The position numbers and the translations under genes are program-made. From Adiantum capillus-veneris (Eukaryota; Streptophyta; Polypodiopsida; Polypodiales; Pteridaceae), in NCBI GenBank assembly GCA_014529385.2, contig CM043968.1, positions 130,443,018 through 130,507,017 of the forward strand: a stretch of DNA of 64,000 nt, in the 5' to 3' direction. Below the pieces are notes generated by a model, which was given only the letters and a program-made list of their open reading frames with translations, searched no databases and was not told where the DNA came from. Within the stretch, counting starts at the first letter, position 1, and each line of letters begins with the position of its first letter. Below, in pieces: positions 1-9,629 of this stretch.

Positions 1-707
1 TCATATGGAGTAATAGACTGCAAAGCTTTCGTAGGACACCTGTTAAGTACATAAGTGGCACACATAATGGCCTCAAGCCAAAAAGAATGCGGCAAAGCTT
101 GACTTTTGACCATACATCGTGCCATTTCCGTCAGTGACCTGTTTTTCCTCTCAGCAACACCATTTTGCTGAGGTGTATAAGGAACTGTACATTGGTATTT
201 TATCCCACGACTAGCCAGAAATGCATTAAATTCATGAGACATATACTCCCCCCCTCGATCAGAACGGAGGGTGCCCATAGTACATTTCGAGACATTTTCA
301 ACCATAGCCAGAAATTGTTTGAAGCACATAAAAACTTCGAACTTCGCTTTAAGCGGAAATACCCATGCATGCCTGGAGTAATCATCAATGAAAGTCACGA
401 AGTACAGGTAATTGCCCAAGGACGGAGTTTGAATGGGCCCACAAACATCACTATGCACAAGCCGCAACCTGTATGTGGCCTGAACTGAACCATCCTTTGG
501 AAATTTAGAACGCTGCATCTTACCAAAAATACAGCCTTCACAAACATGTTTGACAGGTGCTTCAAGAGGCGGCAAAGAAGCAACCATATTAGATTTCTGC
601 AAACGCAGCAAACTGGCAAAATTCAGATGACCAAAACGTGCATGCCAAAGTTTTGCATCTGAAATAGCCCTTGAATCTGCAACAGCATTTGCAAAGTTTT
701 GTCCATA
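1..707 (-). mobile_element. Ty1/copia integrase fragment (Cop-Z), open to window edge
   Basis: Read on the minus strand this is an uninterrupted coding stretch of about 230 codons that runs off the window start. It contains the GAG-pre-integrase motif (LWHARFGHLN, near 655-625), the Cys pair of the zinc-binding region (CEGCIFGK), then the integrase core. All three catalytic acidic residues are visible: the Asp of LVHSDVCGP, the Asp of TLRSDRGGEY and the Glu of QQNGVAERKN. It belongs to the same family as the copies at 47.5-49.8 kb and 62.4-63.8 kb, but unlike them has no stop in this part. Integrase would join element cDNA to host DNA. Its upstream end does not continue into copia protease; near 700-715 it fuses to a gypsy pol. 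Confidence 0.9.
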
Positions 708-803
708 CTTGTAGAGAGTTCCTGCAATGAGAGAGTAAGGTTCACATTCTTTTAACAGTTTTCGAGCTATGTCTTTACGAAGCTCTTTGGGGGAAAACCA
801 TTA
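1..803 (-). CDS. Chimeric open frame: gypsy integrase N-region fused to copia integrase
   Basis: One minus-strand frame is open from just after a TAA near 803 down to the window edge. Its first ~30 codons match the gypsy segment that follows RNase H (ARKLLKECEPYSLIAGTLYK); the next codons (YGQNFANAVADS) and all that follow match the copia copies in this window. The switch is at about 700-715, where both parents encode a similar Thr-Leu-Tyr...Lys...Gly stretch. I infer a recombination or template-switch join, not a designed fusion. No promoter or ATG was identified, so expression is doubtful. Confidence 0.6.
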
Positions 804-2128
804 ACTAGAAAGTTCACAATCTTCTCACTCCATTCAGGTATGGTTTCAACTAAGAATAGAGAAGTATCGGGCAACTGATCATCGACTCCAGTAGGGGCTT
901 CACCATTGGGTATGCGAGACAAATGATCTGCCATGACATGTCTTTTACCAGGTCTCACCACAACGATAAAATCAAACTCATGGAGAATTAACAACCATCG
1001 TGTAATTCTTTCCATGGAATAAGGTTTATTTACTAGATACGACAAGGCTTGATGATCTACAATGAACACATACTTGTTGGCCAGAAGGTAGTAGCAAAAT
1101 TTCTTCATTGCATAAATCATACCTAAACCTTCTCGCTCTATAGTGGTGTAGTTTCTCTCAGCATCATTCAACTGACGACTTGCAAAGCTAATGGGGTAGT
1201 CGAGTTTATGTTCTCCTGGTTGAGCTAGAACACACCCAATAGCAAAGTTTGATGCATCAATATGCACATGAAAAATTACATTCCAATTGGGCACTCGTAG
1301 AGTAGGAGCTCTAGTCAAGGTCTTTTTCAATGATTCATAAGCATGGTCACACTCCGCAGTCCATTGGAACTCAATAAGAAGCTTGTACAAAGGACGAGCT
1401 ATCTCGACAAAGTTTAAAATAAACCGTTGGTAATAATCAACATGGCCCATGAACCTTTGAACTCCTTTATAGTTTGTAGGTGGTGGCAATTCAGCAATGG
1501 CTTTAATTTTTTCCTCATCTGTGGAAATTCCATTTTTTGACACTATATGCCCTAAAATGACTCCATGTTTACCCCAGAATTGGCATTTGAAAGGGTTTAA
1601 GGAGATGCGATACAATCTACACTTCTCAAACACTTTTCGTAAGCATGATAGATGTTCTTTCCAAGAGAAATAAACACAAAGGTCATCTAAGAAAGCTTCA
1701 CAAAACTCCCTCAAATATTCTCTACAAACAGTGTTTATTAATCTTTGAAAGGTAGCCAGGGCATTAGTTAAGCCAAAAGCCATAACACGAAATGAAAACA
1801 CTCCAAATTCGGTTATAAAGGCTGTTTTAGCTTGGTCCTCCAGCGCAATTGTGATTTGATTGTAGCCAGAGTACCCATCTAAAAAGCTATAAGCTTCCTT
1901 TCTTGCAACTCTTTCAAGCACATGTTCTGAATATGGCAAGGGGTAATGGTCTCTCCTAGTTGCGGCATTGACCTTCTTGAGATCCATGCACACTCTGAGT
2001 TTCCCATTATTTTTTGGCACAATCACTATTGGAGACACCCATCCTGAGTGCTCAATAGGGTATATGAATCCGCATTCCACAAGCTTTTTAATCTCTTCTT
2101 GAACGATTTTTGCATATTTAGGATTCAT
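767..2128 (-). CDS. Gyp-A reverse transcriptase and RNase H
   Basis: A 453-residue open frame. The RT fingers and palm run from the start to about residue 195, with SFLDGYSGYNQI (81-92), MAFGLTNA (116-123) and the catalytic box FLDD at 146-149 (usually YxDD; the first position is Phe). RNase H follows, with its acidic residues at D291 (DASN), E331 (EREGLGM), D358 (VDHQAL) and D401 (ADHLSR). The frame ends by an apparent one-base slip near 767-800; the integrase N-region resumes in another frame. Upstream the same frame continues past one TAA (2141-2143) into 2144-2419, so the true polyprotein began earlier. The enzyme would copy element RNA into DNA in virus-like particles. Active-site residues are retained, but the element is broken. 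Confidence 0.9.
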   Translation of the reverse strand: MNPKYAKIVQEEIKKLVECGFIYPIEHSGWVSPIVIVPKNNGKLRVCMDLKKVNAATRRDHYPLPYSEHVLERVARKEAYSFLDGYSGYNQITIALEDQAKTAFITEFGVFSFRVMAFGLTNALATFQRLINTVCREYLREFCEAFLDDLCVYFSWKEHLSCLRKVFEKCRLYRISLNPFKCQFWGKHGVILGHIVSKNGISTDEEKIKAIAELPPPTNYKGVQRFMGHVDYYQRFILNFVEIARPLYKLLIEFQWTAECDHAYESLKKTLTRAPTLRVPNWNVIFHVHIDASNFAIGCVLAQPGEHKLDYPISFASRQLNDAERNYTTIEREGLGMIYAMKKFCYYLLANKYVFIVDHQALSYLVNKPYSMERITRWLLILHEFDFIVVVRPGKRHVMADHLSRIPNGEAPTGVDDQLPDTSLFLVETIPEWSEKIVNFLVNGFPPKSFVKT

Positions 2129-2143
2129 TGGGTAGGGTCGTTG

Positions 2144-2419
2144 TTAAACTGGTTTAGCCATGCTATTCATGGGGATTGTGTGTTGCACCACGGAAGGTGG
2201 AACACCTTTCATATCATGATATGTCCGGGAAAATATATCCCTGAATTCCCTGAGAAGTTCTTTATGTACACACTCCTCAGTATCGGTCAGATCTTGGGCA
2301 ATGAAAACAGGTTTAGACTCTTCTCCTGGGTCTGCTAACTCTATTTCCTTAACTATCGCTGGACCATCATAGACTCCTTTGCTCCCATCGATAGGTTTTC
2401 TTTGGGCCTTTGTATACAC
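2144..2419 (-). pseudogene. Gyp-A protease-RT linker (RT N-terminal extension)
   Basis: About 91 codons immediately before RT, separated from it by a single TAA. It has the conserved pre-RT pattern of gypsy pols, with an acidic stretch, FRDIFSRTYHDMKGVPPSVV and then QHTIPM, comparable to YKDVFSWEHTDLKGVDPEVF in Gyp-H at 37.3 kb. The alignment with Gyp-H supports reading it with the RT frame. Between this and the protease (2420-2760) lies a degenerate stretch with only a 65-codon frame (2551-2748) that I do not recognise. Confidence 0.7.
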
Positions 2420-2760
2420 AACCTTACGTTCCTCTGTGTATAGGATTTGAAATGTTCAGGTGCAGGGTGTAAGTCTGCGGAGTCCTGTTGTTCTGTGGAC
2501 TGTGATTTCACGTCCGGTTCCTTTTGTTGTCGAGCTAACTCTCGATTTTGTCATCTCCTTATAGTACGGTTAAACTTTGGCTTCTCTGTAGCCTCTAGTT
2601 GTACGATGTCAATGGGTTGTGGACTACACCACATAACGCTTTGAAGGTATTCACCCCAGTTATCTACCAACTTTCGATGAGCATCACATGCCCCTATATA
2701 ATTAAGCCATTCTGCGAGAGATTTCTTTTCATTTATTCTAGCACGCACATTTGCTCGATA

Positions 2761-4602
2761 TCATCGCCTCTTATATCTCTTACTCTTCTTGTTTAATTTT
2801 CGATTACAATAGATCTCTAGTGAAGAGTCACTAGATGAATCACTACTTGTGTCTTCTGCTCTCTTGGATAGATTGTCATCTAGGTTACTGGGCCCTGAAT
2901 GGTTTGTCCCCACATTTGCACTAAGATTTAACTCAGATTCTTTGTCCTCAGACTCAATTTCAACTGATGATTCTGATCCCAAATCGTGTGGGCTATAGTC
3001 TTGTGAGGCGCTACTGGTTCCAATGCCAGTCAAACTTTCATCTTCTAGATCGTCAGAAGGTATATGCATTGCTTCTAGAATATTTAAGGGTACAAATGGT
3101 GGTATTTCATCCCCCTCAGGTGTTACCCAGGCTGTCCCCCTATTTCCCCAAGTATCTATGGTTGCTGCTAGGTGGACCCAATCCACATTGTCCGACTCAG
3201 TCATCCCAAGTAGTACATCCATATAAGGAGAATATTCCCCAACATCAGTGTCCGCTTTACACGTGTAACAATACTGCAATGGGGCCAAGTGAACCATGGT
3301 GTCAGATCTATGATCAATTATAAACCTGTTTCCTAGAGGATGTGCTCGACCTGTTTCAAGATCCACTCGAATGACATAATCTTGGAACTGCAAATAGACA
3401 TGGTTTTTAGACCAGTCATGTACCATTTTTGCTTCCCTCATGAAAGGACGTCCTAAGATCATCTCCGATGCCATAGTGTGTTTGGAGAAATCCATAACAA
3501 TGAAGGTAATCCTTATTTTATGTACAAAGACCTTGATCTTGAGATCTTCTAGCATCCCAATAGGTTTAACAATAGACCCATTGGCTATCATCACTACTAT
3601 GGTTGTGGACGCGAGGTGAGGTCTTCCCATAGTTTCCCAGCAATTTTTAGTCACAATGCTAACCCGAGCGCCACCATCAAGGATTCCCTTCACAGTTAAT
3701 CCCTTAGTAGTGATTGGTATGGCCGCATTGGATTCATCACCCTCAAAGTATTGTCCCAACTTGTTAACAAGTATTTCTATAACAAGGTTCTGATCTAGGT
3801 TGGGTTGTGGATGTAAGTGTTCCTCCTCTATTGGCATCTCCCCAGCTCCATCCATCTGTGAAAATTGTGGTAGCCCAAACTTCAGTTCTCCATTGAGGAA
3901 GGCTCGAAGAGTTGAGACTAGCTCAGGGTCTTTATATAGTTTGGACATGATGGTGCTTCTTACTTCTGAAGACATGAAATCCATCAATTTGGCAATGTTT
4001 AACGGCACCTTTTGGACTTCAGTCCCTTGACGTGGGGAAGATGGGATCTCCATTTCTTTGATAGGATCAAGTAGTCCCTCTGTAAACATTCTTTCCATCA
4101 AGAAGTGAGTACGCCCACTTTCCCATGACTTTAAGTCACTTTCTTCTTGGATGACACTAGGTATGGCTAAGGGTCTATGGTCTTGGTGAGGTTGTTGTTG
4201 CGTAGGGAACACGGTGTCTGTAATATAGATCTTCCTAGGTGCTGGTTCTAGATCCCTTTGGGTATCTTCTACCAAACTCCTTAATTGCTTGACTTTCTCA
4301 ATCTCCTCTGTAGGGTTTGGATAAGTTCCTATCTTCTTCTTGGTTCCTGGCCATTGTGCCTCATGAAGATCTTCCTTGTTGGTTTCTATCTTAGTGGTCG
4401 TTTTGGCTTCTCCTAAATCAGAATCCTCTTCAGCGTCATTCATATATACGGGGTCGTCACCGGTCCCTATGTTGGTCTTTAAACTGGGGTCTGACTTCGC
4501 TGCTTTTTGCGATCTCTTTCTTCGTGTTTTCTTATTTTTTTGAGATTGGGAAATTGATGCCGTGTCTCTTTCCTCAAGAATATAATTTTGTTTTTGGAGC
4601 AT
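2761..4602 (-). CDS. Gyp-A Gag C-terminal spacer and retropepsin-like protease
   Basis: A 613-residue open frame. The N-terminal ~330 residues are a low-complexity spacer rich in Lys, Glu and Pro. The aspartic protease follows: active-site box ILDGGARVSIVT (DGGA in place of DSGA/DTGA), then the second-half box EMILGRPFM. The C-terminal ~100 residues are very acidic and serine-rich (SSDSSSDSSLE) and end in a basic cluster. It matches the Gyp-B frame closely through the protease, but the C-terminal tails differ: Gyp-B carries WVPK repeats instead. Upstream, homology stops at the first Met, where insert X begins. The protease would cleave the Gag-Pol polyprotein. Confidence 0.85.
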   Translation of the reverse strand: MLQKQNYILEERDTASISQSQKNKKTRRKRSQKAAKSDPSLKTNIGTGDDPVYMNDAEEDSDLGEAKTTTKIETNKEDLHEAQWPGTKKKIGTYPNPTEEIEKVKQLRSLVEDTQRDLEPAPRKIYITDTVFPTQQQPHQDHRPLAIPSVIQEESDLKSWESGRTHFLMERMFTEGLLDPIKEMEIPSSPRQGTEVQKVPLNIAKLMDFMSSEVRSTIMSKLYKDPELVSTLRAFLNGELKFGLPQFSQMDGAGEMPIEEEHLHPQPNLDQNLVIEILVNKLGQYFEGDESNAAIPITTKGLTVKGILDGGARVSIVTKNCWETMGRPHLASTTIVVMIANGSIVKPIGMLEDLKIKVFVHKIRITFIVMDFSKHTMASEMILGRPFMREAKMVHDWSKNHVYLQFQDYVIRVDLETGRAHPLGNRFIIDHRSDTMVHLAPLQYCYTCKADTDVGEYSPYMDVLLGMTESDNVDWVHLAATIDTWGNRGTAWVTPEGDEIPPFVPLNILEAMHIPSDDLEDESLTGIGTSSASQDYSPHDLGSESSVEIESEDKESELNLSANVGTNHSGPSNLDDNLSKRAEDTSSDSSSDSSLEIYCNRKLNKKSKRYKRR

Positions 4603-5302
4603 CGATCCCCACCCTGCCGTATCAAACAGCGGATCTGATGGTGAACCTGGTGGCCACTAGATCTATAGCGGAAGCAAACAAAGTGGTTCAGAGTTCAACT
4701 AGCGAACGATCTCTCATCACAAAGTGAATCGAGTTCGAGACTATTAGTAATGAGATCTAGCTCCACCTCGCAGGGGAAGTGTACTTAACCTATCTAACGA
4801 TCCTAAGGCCCACCTTCCAAGAGGAGAGAAATCTTGAGTGCCTTTTTTCCCATGTTTCAGAGGCACATACACTTGAGACTTTGCCGCTCTAGGGGCAATG
4901 AGTATTAATAGTATCGATTTAAAAACTTTGGGAACAGAGAGTTCTCGACGAATTGAGACCACCCTTCTCATCGGCATTGGCAACCTGAGCCAAGTCCCCA
5001 CTTTCCACCCCCACACTCACACTTCCTTGTGTGTCCTAATTACTACCACAATGATTGTTCAACATAAACATTCCTTGATTAGATTCCGAATCACAATGTT
5101 CGTTAAGACAGCCCTTCAATCAGTATTGCAAAGCGGTACCAAGACAGAGTTCTAGCAAAAATTCTACTCAAACTTATTCATTAAAATTCCAATGTTCTGG
5201 AGGTACAACATCTCCCCTCCAGCGAGAGTTTACTCTTCCTATTGTCGCCTAGCTACCCATACAACTAAGTATGTCCACCGCATAGAAAGCACGACATGGA
5301 CA

Positions 5303-5386
5303 TTCCCACCGCTTAACCAGCAGACGTGGGTTCCCACCGCTTAACCAGCAGACGTGGGTATCCACCGCTTAACCAGCAGTCATGGA
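5303..5386. repeat. 28-bp tandem repeat, three copies
   Basis: Three consecutive 28-bp units share the core CACCGCTTAACCAGCAG; units 1 and 2 are identical and unit 3 has a few changes. A decayed fourth start (CCCTTAACCAAG) follows. It lies inside insert X. Confidence 0.9.
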
Positions 5387-5650
5387 TTCAAGAGCCCTTA
5401 ACCAAGAACTTTGCCCCCTATGATCAGTAGGGGGATCAGGACTAATTCAACATTGGAAATAGAATGAACATGTCGAGCTAAATTTTCCCTAGCAGACATT
5501 CTTTCCTATTGCAAACAATATATCCGTCAATCATTCTTTCCTACTTTAGACTTTAATATACAAATGAATTCGAATACCAAGGTTTCCGTCGGATTTCTCC
5601 AACTTGTTTGGGGATATGTTCTTTCCTAGCTAAACGTGTGCAATGTTAAA

Positions 5651-5821
5651 TTAAACAACTTGAATAAAATTGCGACCTACCTCTTCCATTTCTTCGTCCA
5701 TGGCCCGTGAGATGGCCGGTGCTTGTTCGTCCATGGGAGCTTTTCCTTTTCTGTTCACATTGCTCGTTCCCACCTCGCGGTCGTGGGCACCACCGCAACG
5801 AGTTCTCTTAACCGGGGCCAT
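5651..5821 (-). CDS. Short gag-like N-terminal reading frame in insert X
   Basis: A 56-codon frame starting at an ATG behind a ~0.8 kb AT-rich leader. The product is small and basic then acidic (MAPVKRTRCGGAHDREVGTS..., later MDEEMEEVG). This resembles the disordered N-terminus of a gypsy Gag, but no gag domain follows. A GTAGGT directly after the GAA-GAG codons could be a splice donor; an intron after a short first exon is known in some plant gypsy elements, but no acceptor exon was recognised. Function unassigned. Confidence 0.3.
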   Translation of the reverse strand: MAPVKRTRCGGAHDREVGTSNVNRKGKAPMDEQAPAISRAMDEEMEEVGRNFIQVV

Positions 5822-6651
5822 TTTATACTCACTACTTTAAATGATAAACTTGGAGAAAAGAGCTAATTTCCGAGAGCATAATAACAATCCAAATGATATA
5901 TTAGAATCATTGAACAATCCTCCTTATGCAAGAGGGTTAGATTTTTCCTTCGAAACCTAGTAATTTTATGGGTAATACTTTACTTGTCCTATGGGAACCG
6001 GCTCTAAAGTTAATCACTTGGCTTAGATGATTAAGAAATTCAGAATTTTACTAATTAAATTACAAGAGAGATGAATTAAGCAAGTTCAGTCACTTTCCTA
6101 GTGTAATTAGAAAGATGCAGAATTTTCGCATGCATAGGTGAGAGAAAATTCTCTTCTTAGTGGCTTAATGATGGATTAATTTTGCCTATCACATCTTAAT
6201 GTATGAGAAAATTGAATCTAACTTAGATACAACAATATGGAGTGGTAAAAGAAAGGATTTCATCAAATCTACATCATTACCGGCTTGACAATTAATTACT
6301 ATGCTGCCTAGAGAGAGAAACCTCTCCTAATCATGTATTAATCATTGATTAAGAGTGATGAATGGCTGCATAATCAGCTATTGGTTGATGATTATATAAT
6401 GGAGTATAGCTATGGAGATTTAGAGTACAGCTATTGGGAATTATAGCTAGGATTAAGCATTGTAGACGAGGAATTAGGAGAATAATGAAGAGAATTACAG
6501 AAGAGCAAAAATTAAACCATGATTACCGTGATTAGGGCCTGAAAATCCTCTCGATTTTATAATCCAAATGAGTTCTCAAGACGAGAATTCGGCAGCACTT
6601 CCCTCCTTTGCTTCTCCTTCAAAAAACTGTCTGTACCGGCAGCACCTCCCC

Positions 6652-6665
6652 AAGGTGTGTGTGTG

Positions 6666-6699
<34 letters not shown>

Positions 6700-6716
6700 G
6701 GGTGTATGTGTGTGAG

Positions 6717-6754
<38 letters not shown>
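6652..6754. repeat. (GT)n microsatellite
   Basis: Two long GT runs separated by an interrupted spacer around 6698-6720. On the minus strand they lie just downstream of the TATTTAAA box of insert X, so they would fall in its 5' transcribed region. Confidence 0.95.
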
Positions 6755-6756
<2 letters not shown>

Positions 6757-7421
6757 CACACCTTTAAATAGGCTCCTCAAGGCTGAAAATCGATCTGGGT
6801 TGCTATAAGCATCTGAGTGAGCACTCCCTCCTTGCATTGGCAAGTCTAGTTACCTATCCACCAAGTGTCCTATTGGCTAGTTTAACTGGATCTCACACCC
6901 ACTCTCTAGCATGGAAACTCTCCTAGAACTCCCACAAGGCAAGAGGGTGCCCCCTAGTTGCTAAAGCTGGCTCAGAGTGGCCTGGAACCTGCTCCCACAC
7001 AGCCTCGAGCCCCGGTGCCTCCCCGCACAACTTTAGGAAAAATTGGTTTTACGCTAAAATGGCCCATACGAGTCGTATTTTAATGCCATAAATTGCTATA
7101 CTAAGCTCTAACTAAGGCGTACTAGTCCAAGTACCTGCCATATTTAGCAGCCCCTGGGGTCCAAAATGCATTTTTTTCAAATTCGGGGTACGGGTGCAAT
7201 TTTTCGAGACGATCAAAACTGGACGGGTCGGTTGTAAAAAACTTACTATTTTTGGATTTTTTTTACAAAAATTATTTTAATTCACGTTTCGAAGCTTAAA
7301 ACATTCTAAACATCATGGCACTGACAGAATTTGAAAAACTGCTAAAAATAGTAACTTTTTCCATTATGTTCATTTCATGGTACAAGGGTGCTCTTTTTGG
7401 TCGGGGTCAGAGACCTTACAA

Positions 7422-9629
7422 CAACCCACTTGATTCAGAGAAGTGATTCTCGGATGTGGTGGTTACGGTAAGGGTGTTGTCTAAACAACATTTTGGGCCC
7501 TAGGGACCATGTGTTGTGCTGTTTGTTCAAGAGGTGGGACCGGCATCAATGCAGGCACTCGAGGTGTGTCTATCCATGCTAAGGTTGGTCTATTGGCCAT
7601 CGCGCGCTTAAATACTATGCAATCCTTAGCTTGATGACCATACCTCCCACAGGCATTGCAGTTCCCATTGAATTTTACTCTAAAAGTAGGGCATTCAGTG
7701 GTACTATGCGGTCCATAGCATACTGAGCACCATTGTTGCTCCCTTCTTGGATACATATGATTGTTTTGTGGAGCACGATTGTCTCTAAGACTCTCTTGAA
7801 TAGCCTTGGTGAGATCTGCTAAAGTCATCTCAAATATCTTTGGCTCCTTAGCAATAGGCTTTAGGGTCATTGGATGATGCCTCGATGCTTGCGAGCTAAT
7901 AGATTTAGGCTCAACAGACACTCTTTCTCCTTGAATCATTAAATTATCCTCCAATTGCATCGCATTGGTGGTGACTGCTTCCCAAGTGGTGATACCTCTA
8001 ATGACTAGGCCATTGTAGATATCCTCATGCCGTAATCCCCTAATGAATCTATCGAGAAATTGGTTATTGTTGAAGTACTCATTGGGATTACAACGAGAAT
8101 TCAAATGCTTCAAGCGACTTATAAAGTCTCTCACCGACTCTCCTTCCTCTCGTTGGGATTTCTGGAGCTGAGAGGCTACACCCCAAAGCACTCCCTCTCG
8201 TATGTATTCTTTCAAGAACGGTCTCCTAAGAGTAGGGTAATTTGTTTTTTCTTCCACCCTTAGGGTTCTATACCAATCCCCAGCCTTTCCACTTAGGGTT
8301 AGGCTTAAAGCATTACTCTTATGTAGGTCATTGTGTTCTCCTAGAGAATCGCATATTTGTTCAAACACTTCGATATGCTTTCTCACATCCCCGTCTCCAC
8401 TAAATTTTTGTGTGAGCTTGGCTATTTGTACTGCCTTACTTCTAGGCTCTCTATCAGGCGGGTTCCACATATTCTTAGCAATAGATTGACCAATAGCTTG
8501 AGCAAATGTTGCCAAGTCACCTAAGTGACCAGGCACCGTGGATGAAGGCGCTCCAGAGACTACATGTGGAGTAGGTATTGGCATTGGGCTTGGCACATAG
8601 GAAGCCCTTGGGTTCCACGTTGGGTACGATGTTGTGCCATGTGGTGGTTCATAGTTCATATGTGTGGACCTAGGCATAGCACACGTCAGATGTGACATGC
8701 TAATGCTAGCCGGTATAGTCCCATGGAAATAAGAACTTGGGTATTGTGGTTGTGGAGCATAGGTTGGTGAAACAATGGGAGGAGTAGAGACTATATGAGT
8801 ACGAGGACCCATGTGTATACGATTGGTACACACTTGTAGGTACTGTTGCAGGCATTGAGCTACCATGTAGCGGTGCTTTACTAACAAATGAGGTCCATGG
8901 CGTGTTTCTTGGCATGCCCATCATTGGGGTAGGCATGGTAGCCGTGGTGTCATCGAGGGAAAGATGAGCTAGACTTGGAAAGGTAAAGCTATCACTTGTG
9001 GGCTTAGATTGCACTGAGACCCCTGGAGAAACAACATATGGGGGATCCATCAGACTTACCGAGGGAGTCTCCATTTGCGATAAGGTCGGTTGTTTAGCCT
9101 TTCCTGTATCCAGGAATCTCATGAGACCCGTTGAAGGCATGTTGATCCCCTTGTTATGTCTCTCTAACTCGGTAACCCTATGGATGACCTCACAAACTCT
9201 TTGTTGTTGATCCTCCACACTAGTAGCACCCATTGTGGATTGTAGGAAATCTAACCAACCCACGTGATAGGTGTGACGTGTGTATAGGTCGATCAGAGTT
9301 TCCGTTTGTAGTTCATTATCATTTAGGAACACTCCATTTAGGATTGAGGTGCTAGGGGTGTCCTTTGAGCTAGATGCAATGTTGCTTTCTAGGGGTTGGC
9401 CCTTAGCGGTTGCTAAGTCAGGGGCACTCGATTGCTCTCTTAGCAAGGATATTGACATAGGGGCTTTCACTTTTAACTCTCTTCCTTGCTCCGCCTTACG
9501 TAAGCTCTCAATTTACTTTTCCCTTGCTGCAAGGATATATCGCTCAACCTCTTGCACTTCGACAAGGATTCTACCATCGGGTAATATGACCTCGGAGGGA
9601 AATAAATCTGAAGAGTCAAGAGGTGCAGT
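7422..9629 (-). pseudogene. Gyp-A gag, main part (capsid and zinc knuckles), broken
   Basis: Minus-strand gag continuing after the Gyp-I insertion. 9629-9513 is open, then a stop follows; 9470-8706 carries the N-terminal region shared with Gyp-B (HVGWLDFLQST, MRFLDTGKAKQPTLSQM). The frame then shifts, and 8887-7481 carries the retrotrans_gag capsid core (ALSLTLSGKAGDWYRTL, VRDFISRLKHLNSRC, LDRFIRGLR). Two knuckles follow: CSVCYGPHSTTEC and CNACGRYGHQAKDC. At 7481 a TAG sits where Gyp-B has a Gln codon, and homology ends at 7422. Gag would form the particle shell and package RNA. At least two stops and one frameshift make this a pseudogene. Confidence 0.85.

Larger units (their letters stand above)
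4603..7421 (-). mobile_element. Insert X: partial LTR-type element replacing part of Gyp-A gag
   Basis: Alignment with Gyp-B shows Gyp-A gag stopping at NQVGC (about 7422) and resuming at SMLQ (4602), with ~450 bp of gag missing and ~2.8 kb of unrelated DNA between. Minus strand from 7420, X begins TGTAAGGTCTCTGACCCC, like a gypsy LTR start. It has a TATTTAAA box near 6764-6771, a (CA)n tract, a long AT-rich leader and a short gag-like start (5821-5651). Its far end at 4603 shows no matching LTR. I infer a truncated LTR element, joined with loss of target DNA. No clean target duplication was found. Confidence 0.5.

Noticed and set aside
6576-6843. ORFs encoding runs of Cys-Val or Thr-His
   Set aside because: They are translations of the GT/CA microsatellite, not genes. 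The same applies to the Arg-Glu and Leu-Ser runs at GA/CT tracts elsewhere.
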